From: Prolixibacteraceae bacterium
Lineage (GTDB): Bacteria > Bacteroidota > Bacteroidia > Bacteroidales > Prolixibacteraceae
DNA: 9,061 nucleotides
NCBI GenBank assembly: GCA_016788685.1
Contig: JAEUSS010000598.1
Location: forward strand, 1 to 9,061
Direction of reading: 5' to 3'
Below, in pieces: positions 1 through 6,780 of this stretch (positions within the stretch are counted from its first letter, which is position 1; each line of letters starts with the position of its first letter). The notes under the pieces were generated by a model. It did no database searches and was not told the origin of the DNA. It worked only from the letters and a program-made list of their open reading frames with translations. Position numbers and translations under genes: made by a program.

Positions 1-289
1 GGACATCGGAAATATTGGCAGAACTGATTGTTTCGGATAACTTGCCTTTTTTTCCGCTGATCGGGACCTCTCGGATGGTTTTGTAGATGGGCTTGATCTT
101 GTCGTTGATGTACCTGTTCAGGATAAATAGGACAAGGAAATAGGAGACTGCGCAAAACGATGTAACAAAGAGGATTGAGAATACGGGTGCAAAATCTTTT
201 TTCGATTCGATCAGGAAAAACCCGAAGTTGGAAATCAATAATAAAACCGTAATGTATAATGACAGACGTTTCGCTGAGTATGTTTTCAT
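1..289 (-). CDS. Membrane sensor protein, probable sensor histidine kinase N-terminus (partial)
   Basis: The reading frame starts at ATG (287-289) and runs off the left edge with no stop, leaving 96 residues. Two hydrophobic segments are clear, about residues 11-27 and 36-57. They are joined by a short loop of only about 8 residues, so almost nothing projects into the periplasm. The second segment is followed by a basic juxtamembrane stretch, RYINDKIKPIYKTI (residues 59-72). A stretch like this follows the second membrane helix in many Bacteroidota PhoR/KinE-type histidine kinases, just before the dimerisation and phosphoacceptor domain. The kinase core itself lies outside the window, so the function is inferred from this N-terminus alone. 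Another small two-helix membrane protein is possible. The gene lies downstream of the metK terminator and has its own candidate -7 element, so it is probably transcribed separately from metK. No response regulator gene is visible. Confidence 0.6.
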   Translation of the reverse strand, partial: MKTYSAKRLSLYITVLLLISNFGFFLIESKKDFAPVFSILFVTSFCAVSYFLVLFILNRYINDKIKPIYKTIREVPISGKKGKLSETISSANISDV

Positions 290-317
290 AGTCAAATTTG
301 TTTCGTGTGAACCGATG

Positions 318-325
318 CAAAATTA
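318..325 (-). promoter_or_regulatory. Candidate -7 promoter element for the sensor gene
   Basis: Read on the minus strand this is TAATTTTG, which fits the Bacteroidota sigma-factor -7 consensus TAnnTTTG. It lies 28 bp upstream of the ATG at 287-289, which would give a leader of roughly 20 nt. No good TTG/TTTG element is present at the expected -33 distance, so the call rests on the -7 match and position only. Confidence 0.35.
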
Positions 326-382
326 ATTGATTTTATGAAGCATACCATTTTTACTTATTCTGACTTTTGTTTTGCCGGGCAT

Positions 383-414
383 AAAAAAATCCGGATCGGT
401 GATGATCCGGATTT
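383..414 (-). terminator. Intrinsic terminator of metK
   Basis: Positions 387-397 and 404-414 form a perfect 11-bp inverted repeat (AAATCCGGATC / GATCCGGATTT) around a 6-nt loop. On the minus strand the right side continues into a run of seven T residues (complement of 383-389). The hairpin begins 22 bp past the metK stop. It has the form of a Rho-independent terminator and separates metK from the sensor gene. Confidence 0.88.
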
Positions 415-436
415 GGTATCGATAACTTATGATGTA

Positions 437-1690
437 TTAAATGCCGAAGGCTTCTTTTATCCGGTCAACGTAATCGAGCTTTTCCCAGGTAAACAGTTCT
501 ACTTCAGTTTCAATCCGTCCATTGTAGGGAGATTCGAAGACTTTGGTCACCGTTTTAGGTTGGCGCCCCATGTGTCCGTATGCAGCTGTTTCGCGGTAAA
601 TCGGGTTTCGCAGTTTCAGGCGTTGCTCGATGGCGGCAGGGCGCAAGTCGAATATTTCCTGAATTTTTTCTGAAATCTGCGAATCGGAAAATCCCTGAAG
701 AGCGGTTCCTCTGGTTTCAACATATACTCCAACAGGTTTGGCCACGCCGATAGCATACGAAAGCTGAACGAGCATTTCGTTGGCAATGCCGGCTGCCACC
801 ATGTTTTTGGCGATGTGCCGGGCGGCGTAAGCAGCCGAGCGGTCAACTTTGGACGGGTCTTTTCCGGAGAACGCGCCGCCACCATGAGCACCGCGGCCTC
901 CATAGGTATCCACAATGATTTTGCGGCCAGTCAGCCCGGTGTCACCGTGAGGTCCGCCAATCACAAACTTCCCGGTCGGGTTGACGTGGTATATAATTTC
1001 GTCTGAAAATAATTCCTGAACACGCTCGGGCAGCTGAGCCTTTACGCGTGGAATCAATATTTCGATCACATCTTTTTTGATTTTGGCCAGCATGGGTTCG
1101 TCGGCATCAAAATCGTCGTGCTGGGTCGAAACCACGATGGTATGAACTCTTTTGGGCGAATGATCGTCGTTGTATTCGATGGTTACCTGCGATTTTGAAT
1201 CGGGGCGCAAATAGGTCATTACCTTTTGTTCGCGACGTATCGCGGCCAGTTCAACCAGGATCAGGTGCGACAAATCAAGCGGGAGAGGCATGTAATTATC
1301 GGTTTCGGAGTTGGCATAACCAAACATCATTCCCTGGTCGCCGGCGCCCTGATCCATTTTATCAGCTTTCTCGACGCCGCGGTTGATATCCGGACTTTGC
1401 TCGTGAATAGCGCTGAAAACGCCGCATGAATCGCCGTCAAAACGATATTCGGCTTTGGTGTAACCAATTTGGTTGATCACTTTTCTGGCAGTTTCCTGCA
1501 CATCAACATAGGTGTTCGATTTTACCTCGCCGGCCAGAACAACCTGCCCGGTGGTAACCAGTGTTTCGATGGCCACTTTCGAGTTGGCATCGAAGGCGAG
1601 AAATTCGTCAAGAAGAGCATCTGAAATCTGGTCAGATACTTTGTCAGGATGGCCTTCGGAAACGGATTCACTTGTAAAAAAATAACTCAT
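437..1690 (-). CDS. metK: S-adenosylmethionine synthetase (methionine adenosyltransferase)
   Basis: This cytosolic enzyme makes S-adenosylmethionine from methionine and ATP, releasing phosphate and pyrophosphate. The 417-residue protein carries the family hallmarks in order. They are the N-terminal SEGHPDK loop (residues 11-17), the ATP-binding GAGDQG hexapeptide (115-120, followed by MMFGYA), [14 protein letters not shown] (245-258), and the P-loop-like [16 protein letters not shown] (270-285). It is about 30 residues longer than the 384-residue E. coli enzyme, as I expect for Bacteroidota versions. The ATG start fits the family's usual short N-terminus before the first strand. The gene is followed by its own terminator at 383-414. 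It is preceded by a 231-bp leader with candidate promoter elements and alternative hairpins, so it may have its own promoter or also be reached by read-through from gldA. Its product supplies the SAM whose by-products the operon at 5688-8131 appears to recycle. Confidence 0.98.
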   Translation of the reverse strand: MSYFFTSESVSEGHPDKVSDQISDALLDEFLAFDANSKVAIETLVTTGQVVLAGEVKSNTYVDVQETARKVINQIGYTKAEYRFDGDSCGVFSAIHEQSPDINRGVEKADKMDQGAGDQGMMFGYANSETDNYMPLPLDLSHLILVELAAIRREQKVMTYLRPDSKSQVTIEYNDDHSPKRVHTIVVSTQHDDFDADEPMLAKIKKDVIEILIPRVKAQLPERVQELFSDEIIYHVNPTGKFVIGGPHGDTGLTGRKIIVDTYGGRGAHGGGAFSGKDPSKVDRSAAYAARHIAKNMVAAGIANEMLVQLSYAIGVAKPVGVYVETRGTALQGFSDSQISEKIQEIFDLRPAAIEQRLKLRNPIYRETAAYGHMGRQPKTVTKVFESPYNGRIETEVELFTWEKLDYVDRIKEAFGI

Positions 1691-1849
1691 AATTTGATCA
1701 ATTTTTAGTAGTCTGCTGCAAACAGGAAAAACTCCATTGCCTCAGGTACTGTAGATTATAAAAATAAGTTGTGGAATAATTGATCGAAAAGCAAGATGAA
1801 AAATCGGATCGTTTTAGCATTTTTTTCCGTGGTTGCAATCAGTACAAAT

Positions 1850-1858
1850 TTATCCACA
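1850..1858 (+). promoter_or_regulatory. Perfect DnaA-box 9-mer in the metK leader
   Basis: TTATCCACA matches the strongest E. coli DnaA-box consensus exactly. It overlaps by three bases a minus-strand TAAATTTG (1845-1852), a candidate -7 element for metK. It is a single exact box, so it is not evidence of an origin. Whether DnaA binds here is unknown. Confidence 0.3.
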
Positions 1859-1867
1859 TAACGGCTG

Positions 1868-1896
1868 CAAATGTAAGTGTTTTTTTTCAGACAAAA
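1868..1896 (-). promoter_or_regulatory. Candidate metK promoter
   Basis: On the minus strand TACATTTG (1868-1875) fits the -7 consensus TAnnTTTG, and TTTTG (1892-1896) lies 16 bp upstream as a -33 candidate. The spacing is slightly short for Bacteroidota promoters. A second -7 candidate, TAAATTTG, lies at 1845-1852. Either would leave a long leader of about 150-170 nt before the metK ATG. I did not recognise a known SAM riboswitch fold in that leader by eye. Confidence 0.3.
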
Positions 1897-1927
1897 GAGT
1901 CTTTATCTGAAAAATATTTTTTCAGAT
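1880..1927 (-). other. Mutually exclusive hairpins at the gldA stop / metK leader
   Basis: Three segments share complementary cores: TTTTTCAGA (1883-1891), TCTGAAAAA (1906-1914) and TTTTTCAGAT (1918-1927). The middle segment can pair with either neighbour, so only one hairpin can form at a time. The gldA stop codon (1922-1924) lies inside the right-hand arm. On the minus strand neither hairpin is followed by a T-run, so this is not a standard terminator of gldA. It could be an attenuator or a 3'-end stabiliser. This is seen by pairing alone. Confidence 0.35.
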
Positions 1928-2836
1928 CGTCCGGGTTAAATCCTGAAATACATTTTCCAGGCTTTGCTGCTGTTCTTTCAGGGTCAGTAAAATGAGCTGG
2001 TTATGGACAGCAAACCGGAAGATTTCCGGACGCAAATCGGCATTACTGTTTGATTCGGTAAGGAAAGTGGTGTGGTTAATCTGTTCAACTTTACTGATTC
2101 CGGGAATCTTCTGGAGTAATCCCGGAGCAGGTGCCTGATCGAACTCGACCAGTACGGTTTGTTTTTGGGCAAACTGTCCGCCTTTCAGCTGACTGATCGA
2201 ACCGTCGGCCACCAGCGTTCCCTTGTTGATAATGATCACACGGCTGCAAATGGCTTCAACTTCCTGCATAATGTGGGTCGAAAGCATCACCGTTTTGTTG
2301 GCGCTGATTGTCCGGATCAATTGCCTGATTTCTTCGAGTTGGTTCGGATCCAGTCCGGTGGTTGGTTCGTCCAGAATCAGCACCGCAGGATCGTGAATCA
2401 GTGCCTGAGCCAACCCAACCCGCTGCCTGTATCCTTTCGATAGTGCACCGATTTTCTTGTGTTGCTCGGTTTTTAGTCCGGTAAGTTCAATCATCTTCAG
2501 GACCTGTTCTTTTTTGTTCTCAAGATGATAAAAGCCGGCTACCATTTCAAGAAATTCCCTGACATACAGATCCGTATAAAGCGGATTATTTTCAGGCAGA
2601 TAGCCTGTTTGCGAACGGACTGAAACGTTCTTTGTTTCAACAACTTTGCCGTTAATCGTTACGGTTCCGCCATCAGATGCCAGATAGCCGGTAATAATTT
2701 TCATCAGCGTGGATTTCCCGGCACCATTCGGGCCTAAAAAACCGACCAATTCTCCGGTTCCGATTTCAAACGACACCTGATCGAGTGCTTTCTGGTTTCC
2801 GTAGAACTTGCTTACCTGTGATATTCTGATGGTCAT
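1922..2836 (-). CDS. gldA: ABC transporter ATP-binding protein, GldA family
   Basis: This is the nucleotide-binding subunit of an ABC exporter-type complex, acting on the cytoplasmic face of the inner membrane. Its 304 residues show every ATPase motif: Walker A GPNGAGKST (35-43), Q-loop Q76, signature LSKGYRQR (132-139), Walker B VLILDEP (152-158), D-loop GLDP (161-164) and switch H188. The stretch GYLPENNPLYTDLYVREFL (78-96) is typical of GldA, the gliding-motility ABC ATPase of Bacteroidota. A C-terminal extension of about 80 residues (225-304) matches the non-catalytic tail of that group. In Flavobacterium GldA works with GldF and GldG. No permease gene is adjacent here, so the protein is either an orphan subunit or serves partners elsewhere. 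Many non-gliding Bacteroidota carry such homologues, so motility should not be assumed. The gene is divergent from ispG, with a candidate -7 element just upstream. The last codons overlap the hairpin region leading into metK. Confidence 0.85.
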   Translation of the reverse strand: MTIRISQVSKFYGNQKALDQVSFEIGTGELVGFLGPNGAGKSTLMKIITGYLASDGGTVTINGKVVETKNVSVRSQTGYLPENNPLYTDLYVREFLEMVAGFYHLENKKEQVLKMIELTGLKTEQHKKIGALSKGYRQRVGLAQALIHDPAVLILDEPTTGLDPNQLEEIRQLIRTISANKTVMLSTHIMQEVEAICSRVIIINKGTLVADGSISQLKGGQFAQKQTVLVEFDQAPAPGLLQKIPGISKVEQINHTTFLTESNSNADLRPEIFRFAVHNQLILLTLKEQQQSLENVFQDLTRTI

Positions 2837-2857
2837 TCGATCCTGATTTTAGATGAG

Positions 2858-2865
2858 CAAAAGTA
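2858..2865 (-). promoter_or_regulatory. Candidate -7 promoter element for gldA
   Basis: The minus strand reads TACTTTTG, a match to TAnnTTTG, 21 bp upstream of the gldA ATG (2834-2836). That predicts a short leader of about 15 nt. No convincing -33 TTTG lies at the usual distance. The site is in the 220-bp divergent gldA/ispG intergenic region. Confidence 0.4.
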
Positions 2866-3001
2866 AAGATTTCTGGTGATTACCAGCCCAGATGTCGGAA
2901 CAACTGTTTGTCTCTATTTTTTTTACCGGTTTTTCGAAAAAGAGAATTCGGCTGATTTGTCATGTTTTTTGATTTAAAGGCTGCTATTATGGATTTTTGT
3001 C

Positions 3002-3032
3002 TTTTGTATCTATTAACTTTAAATTAACTTTG
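3002..3032 (+). promoter_or_regulatory. Promoter of ispG, Bacteroidota -33/-7 type
   Basis: TTTTG (3002-3006) and TAACTTTG (3025-3032) are separated by 18 bp, which agrees well with the -33 TTTG / -7 TAnnTTTG promoter of Bacteroidota. Transcription would begin near 3038-3040, leaving a leader of under 20 nt before the ATG at 3057. TTAACTTT occurs twice, at 3013-3020 and 3024-3031. The -7 element uses the second copy. Confidence 0.65.
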
Positions 3033-3056
3033 TCGCCCATCAATACATCGGCTTAA

Positions 3057-4916
3057 ATGAAGGATCAGAACTTTAATTATATAGAAGATTTGACAAGGTA
3101 TCAGCGCCAGAAAACCTCGTTGGTGCGGATAGGTGGAGTATTGCTAGGTGACAGCAACCCGATTCGGGTTCAATCGATGACGGACACCGATACAAGTGAT
3201 ACTGAGGCTACGGTTGAGCAGATTGTCCGGATCATTAAATGTGGTGCCGATTTGGTTCGTGTTACCGTCAGGGGTGTTCCCGATGCCGAAAATCTTCAGA
3301 ATGTCAAGCGTGAACTGGTTGCCAGAGGATTTGAGAATCCGTTGGTTGCCGACATTCATTTTAATCCGCATTTAGCTGAAATTGCTGCCCGGTACGTGTC
3401 TAAAATCCGGATTAATCCGGGGAACTTCTACGATAAAAGAGCTCGTTTCGAGCACCATTTGTATACCGATGAGGAGTATAAAGCCGAACTTCAGAAAATA
3501 GAAGAGCAGTTTGTTCCGTTCCTGAAACTCCTGGAAGAAACCAATACCGCTCTCCGGATCGGAGCCAATCAGGGGTCCTTGTCCGACCGGATCATGAGCC
3601 GTTACGGCGATACTCCCGCCGGAATCGTTGAGTCGGTGATGGAGTTTCTGCGAATCTGTAAAAAGCAGAATTTTGCGAACGTGGTTATTTCGATCAAATC
3701 GAGCAACACCCGTACCATGGTGTACACCGTGCGTTTGCTGAATTACAAGATGCGGCTGGAGGAAATGAGTTATCCGCTTCACCTGGGCGTTACCGAAGCC
3801 GGAGAAGGTGAGGACGGGCGGATCAAATCAGCCGTCGGGATCGGAGCGCTGCTGGGCGACGGGATTGGCGATACGATTCGCGTTTCGTTAACTGAAGCCC
3901 CTGAAAATGAGATTTCCGTAGCCCGAAAGTTGATCAATCACATCGAAACATACAAAAACCATAAGCCAATCAAGGCGCCGCTTTTCGCACAGATCAACCC
4001 GTTTGAATACGAACGCCGTTCGGTGCGGCCGGTGTTGCGCATGGGCGATAAATTCTTACCGGTAGTAATGGCCGACCTCCGCGGGCGGACACTCTCCGAA
4101 ATTCTTCCGCTGAGAGGGAAACAAATTCCGGAGTACTTTTTTAATAACCACGAAGTGCTCGATCTGGAAGGTAATTCCTATCCGGTGCTTACGCTCGAAG
4201 AATATTTGTTCGGCGGATCACATTGGGGACAAACCAAATTTATCCGTACGAACAAGGAAGAATTCGATCATTTCATGAACGAGAATCCGGAGATCATTAC
4301 CAAACTGAAACAAACCCGGAAAACCATATTGATTCTGGAAAGTTTTAACCGGAACCCGTTTGCCGAACTGCGTGCTTTTTTTATGACACTCGAATCGCAC
4401 ATCTGGAAAGTTCCGGTGGTAATCTTCAGGAAATATGACGAGCGTTACCTGGAAAATCTTCAGATAAAAGCCGCTGCCGACCTTGGTGGATTGCTGATCG
4501 ATGGTTACGGCGATGGTATTTGCATCACCAACGAATCGGAGCAGATTACCTTTACCGATCTGAAAGATCTGAGCTTCTCGATACTTCAGGCCAGCCGCAT
4601 GCGCCTGACCAAAACCGAATTTATTTCGTGTCCCGGATGCGGACGTACCTTGTTCGACCTGCATGAAACTACGCTGAAAATAAAGGCGCATTTCAATCAT
4701 TTGGATCACCTGAAGATTGGAGTAATGGGCTGCGTGGTGAACGGGCCGGGAGAAATGGGCGATGTTGATTATGGTTTTGTGGGCGCGGGTCCCGGAAATA
4801 TAAACCTGTACAAAGGGCAGCAACTTATAAAAAGACATATCCCGTTTGAACAGGCTGTTGAAGAACTGGAAGCCCTTATCCGCGAAAACGGCGACTGGAA
4901 AGACCGCGAAGTATAG
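3057..4916 (+). CDS. ispG: 4-hydroxy-3-methylbut-2-enyl diphosphate synthase (long form)
   Basis: IspG (GcpE) is the iron-sulfur enzyme of the MEP isoprenoid pathway. It reductively converts 2-C-methylerythritol 2,4-cyclodiphosphate to HMBPP in the cytosol. The 619-residue protein has three parts. The first is a TIM barrel (about 15-275), including RVQSMTDTDT (37-46) and LVADIHFNPHLA (96-107). The second is an inserted middle domain (about 280-515). The third is a C-terminal [4Fe-4S] domain (about 520-619). Cluster ligands are visible as SCPGC (C525, C528) and GCVVNGPGE (C559, E566). The seven-residue gap from C559 to E566 equals that in E. coli IspG (C305 to E312). E. coli's two-domain enzyme has about 370 residues. 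The extra domain is the form known from plants, Chlamydia and Bacteroidota, so the length is normal here and not a fusion artefact. A good promoter lies directly upstream. The gene ends 18 bp from a convergent HAD phosphatase gene, with no clear terminator between them. Confidence 0.97.
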   Translation: MKDQNFNYIEDLTRYQRQKTSLVRIGGVLLGDSNPIRVQSMTDTDTSDTEATVEQIVRIIKCGADLVRVTVRGVPDAENLQNVKRELVARGFENPLVADIHFNPHLAEIAARYVSKIRINPGNFYDKRARFEHHLYTDEEYKAELQKIEEQFVPFLKLLEETNTALRIGANQGSLSDRIMSRYGDTPAGIVESVMEFLRICKKQNFANVVISIKSSNTRTMVYTVRLLNYKMRLEEMSYPLHLGVTEAGEGEDGRIKSAVGIGALLGDGIGDTIRVSLTEAPENEISVARKLINHIETYKNHKPIKAPLFAQINPFEYERRSVRPVLRMGDKFLPVVMADLRGRTLSEILPLRGKQIPEYFFNNHEVLDLEGNSYPVLTLEEYLFGGSHWGQTKFIRTNKEEFDHFMNENPEIITKLKQTRKTILILESFNRNPFAELRAFFMTLESHIWKVPVVIFRKYDERYLENLQIKAAADLGGLLIDGYGDGICITNESEQITFTDLKDLSFSILQASRMRLTKTEFISCPGCGRTLFDLHETTLKIKAHFNHLDHLKIGVMGCVVNGPGEMGDVDYGFVGAGPGNINLYKGQQLIKRHIPFEQAVEELEALIRENGDWKDREV

Positions 4917-4934
4917 TCTCTGCCGGCTTTCTGC

Positions 4935-5564
4935 TTAGAGATATTGCTTAAATATTTCTTCTGTTTTTTGTCCCGGTTCGAGCCATAACCCTCTTAATCC
5001 CGAAGCAACTGCACTTTCTACATTCGCCAGCGAATCGTCTATGAATAAAGATTCTTCGGGTACAATTCCGGAAAGGCGGATGATTTCCCGATACGATTCG
5101 GCTGAAGGTTTTCGGAATCCGATTTCGTTGGAGTAAAAATCTTTTTCGAACAGCGAAGAGGCTTCACAACCGTGCTGATTCCTGAAAATCGAATGGAATT
5201 TCTCAACGTGTATGGCGTTGGTATTGCTGAAAAGGTAGATTTTGAAATCACGGCGGAGATTTTTAATCAGCTCAACACGGATTGGCGGGAAATCAAGCAG
5301 CATAGCTGTCCAGGCTGCATCAATCTGATCATCAGAAACCTTTTCGGGAAGCAATGCGCGAACTCCGTTACGGAATTCTTCAGGAGTAATTTTTCCCTGT
5401 TCCATCAGGTAGAAAATCTCATGGTCGTATGAAAGTCCCTTGTCTCCAATGAGTTGATTCATACCAAGTTTCCCGAATGCTTCAATGGTATTCTGGGGCG
5501 AAATGTTGAGTAGAACTCCCCCCAGATCGAAAATAATATTTTTGATTCCGCTTAAGATTTTCAT
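4935..5564 (-). CDS. HAD-superfamily (subfamily IA) hydrolase, probable phosphatase
   Basis: This 209-residue soluble protein has the four HAD motifs. Motif I is IFDLGGVLL with nucleophile D13, motif II is FSNTN with S113, motif III is FRKP with K152, and motif IV is FIDDS with D176/D177. The helical segment between motifs I and II (about 20-95) is a C1 cap. In motif I the second Asp of the usual DxD is a Gly (DLG). This is the pattern of the 'FDLGGVL/FDLGNV' subgroup that includes the sugar-phosphate phosphatase YihX, so it does not by itself mean loss of activity. The substrate cannot be read from sequence; a sugar phosphate is the best guess. The gene converges on ispG and is divergent from mtnA across 123 bp. 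That leaves open a role beside the nucleoside-salvage operon, for example on a 5-deoxypentose phosphate, but this is only inference from position. Confidence 0.88.
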   Translation of the reverse strand: MKILSGIKNIIFDLGGVLLNISPQNTIEAFGKLGMNQLIGDKGLSYDHEIFYLMEQGKITPEEFRNGVRALLPEKVSDDQIDAAWTAMLLDFPPIRVELIKNLRRDFKIYLFSNTNAIHVEKFHSIFRNQHGCEASSLFEKDFYSNEIGFRKPSAESYREIIRLSGIVPEESLFIDDSLANVESAVASGLRGLWLEPGQKTEEIFKQYL

Positions 5565-5655
5565 TTGATTCTGTTTTGAGGTACAAAAGTCAGAAAAATA
5601 ATGGAATTTGAAAGACTTGCAGTTGATCTGGCCTTTTTTAAAAGACCGGATACCC

Positions 5656-5663
5656 TATCTTTG
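5656..5663 (+). promoter_or_regulatory. Candidate -7 promoter element for the mtnA operon
   Basis: TATCTTTG fits TAnnTTTG and lies 24 bp before the mtnA ATG, so transcription would start near 5670. A T-rich stretch (5634-5639) sits where a -33 element is expected but lacks the TTTG core. An AAAGG at 5683-5687 abuts the start codon directly, too close to be an ideal Shine-Dalgarno site. Confidence 0.4.
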
Positions 5664-5687
5664 GTGCTGGAATAAATCTTTGAAAGG

Positions 5688-6776
5688 ATGCAGAATTCAC
5701 AAACGATATGGTTTAACCGCCGGAAAAATCTAGTCGAGACTATTGACCAAAGGCATTTGCCGTTCCGGAATCTGATCGTTGAAATCAGGACTTTAGATGA
5801 GGCCCGGGATGCAATCAGCGAGATGATTGTGCGGGGCGCTCCGCTTATTGGGGTAACCGCTGCTTACGGAATGTATCTGGCCGGGCTGAATTTTTCCGGG
5901 GGTGATTTCATGGAAGAAATGAAACGCGCGGGCGATTGGCTGAAGTCATCAAGACCCACTGCAGTTAATCTGGCTTTCGCAGTCGATGAGGCGCTTGCTG
6001 TAGTTTCCGGGCAGTATTCTGTTCCTGAAAATATTCAGCTTCTTTTTCGGTATGCAGAATCGTTAAGGCAAAGAGAAATTGATTTCAGCAGGAACATCGG
6101 GCTTCATGGCCTGGAACTGATTCGGGCCATCAGCGAAAAGAAAAATAGACAACCTGTCCAGGTGCTGACTCATTGCAATGCGGGCCGGCTGGCTTGCGTG
6201 GAGTTGGGAACCGCAACAGCGCCGATATATTTGGCCCACGAAGCAGGTATCCCTGTCCATGTTTGGGTGGACGAAACCCGGCCCCGAAACCAGGGTGCGC
6301 GACTGACTGCGTGGGAATTGGGAGAAGCAGGTATTCCGCACACTGTTATTCCTGATAACGCCGGAGGGCATCTGATGCAGCATCGGATGGTTGACTTAGT
6401 CATTGTTGGCAGTGATCGCACGACTTTAAACGGCGATGTGGCCAATAAAATAGGGACTTACCTGAAAGCACTTGCTGCTGCTGATAACGGAGTCCCGTTT
6501 TATGCGGCATTGCCTTCAACAACTATTGATTGGGCGCTGAATGATGGCGTTGCTGAGATTCCGATTGAACAGCGGGATGGCCGGGAAGTCTCGGTAATGG
6601 AGGGAATGTGGAATAATGAAGTTTGTGAATTCAGGATTATTCCGGAGAAAAGCCCCGTTGCCAATTATGGGTTCGACGTAACTCCGGCGCGTTTGCTTAC
6701 CGGGCTTATTACCGAACGTGGCATTTGTCGGGCAACGCGTGAAGGGATTTTGAATTTATTTCCTGAAAAAAGATAA
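5688..6776 (+). CDS. mtnA: S-methyl-5-thioribose-1-phosphate isomerase
   Basis: MtnA interconverts 5-methylthioribose 1-phosphate (and, in some bacteria, 5-deoxyribose 1-phosphate) with the ribulose 1-phosphate form. The 362-residue protein belongs to the eIF2B-related isomerases. It shows RGAPLIGV (49-56), SRPTAVNL (88-95), THCNAG (161-166) with catalytic C163, DETRPRNQGARLT (195-207), GSDR with D243, and NGDVANKIGTY (248-258). The 80-residue spacing from C163 to D243 equals that of C160 and D240 in Bacillus subtilis MtnA. Length is normal. The ATG at 5688 is the first in frame after a TAA at 5673. It is the first gene of a three-gene operon, ending 4 bp before the aldolase gene. Ribose-1,5-bisphosphate isomerases share the fold, but the neighbouring MTA-phosphorylase-type gene favours MtnA. 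Confidence 0.95.
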   Translation: MQNSQTIWFNRRKNLVETIDQRHLPFRNLIVEIRTLDEARDAISEMIVRGAPLIGVTAAYGMYLAGLNFSGGDFMEEMKRAGDWLKSSRPTAVNLAFAVDEALAVVSGQYSVPENIQLLFRYAESLRQREIDFSRNIGLHGLELIRAISEKKNRQPVQVLTHCNAGRLACVELGTATAPIYLAHEAGIPVHVWVDETRPRNQGARLTAWELGEAGIPHTVIPDNAGGHLMQHRMVDLVIVGSDRTTLNGDVANKIGTYLKALAAADNGVPFYAALPSTTIDWALNDGVAEIPIEQRDGREVSVMEGMWNNEVCEFRIIPEKSPVANYGFDVTPARLLTGLITERGICRATREGILNLFPEKR

Positions 6777-6780
6777 GACG

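Noticed and set aside
335..673. 112-codon open frame on the plus strand
   Set aside because: It lies largely antisense to metK, runs through the metK terminator, and shows no recognisable domain.
1691..1879. Known SAM riboswitch upstream of metK
   Set aside because: I looked for the conserved cores and pairing of known classes and found nothing convincing by eye; kept only as an open question.
4218..4838. 206-codon open frame on the minus strand
   Set aside because: It is antisense to the C-terminal half of ispG, including the conserved cluster-ligand region, and has no recognisable domain.
3057..4916. Unusual fusion or novel domain in IspG
   Set aside because: The extra middle domain is the established long form of IspG and is expected in Bacteroidota.
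4917..4941. TCTCT/AGAGA inverted repeat between ispG and the HAD gene as a terminator
   Set aside because: Only five outer base pairs, a poorly paired interior and no T-run on either strand.
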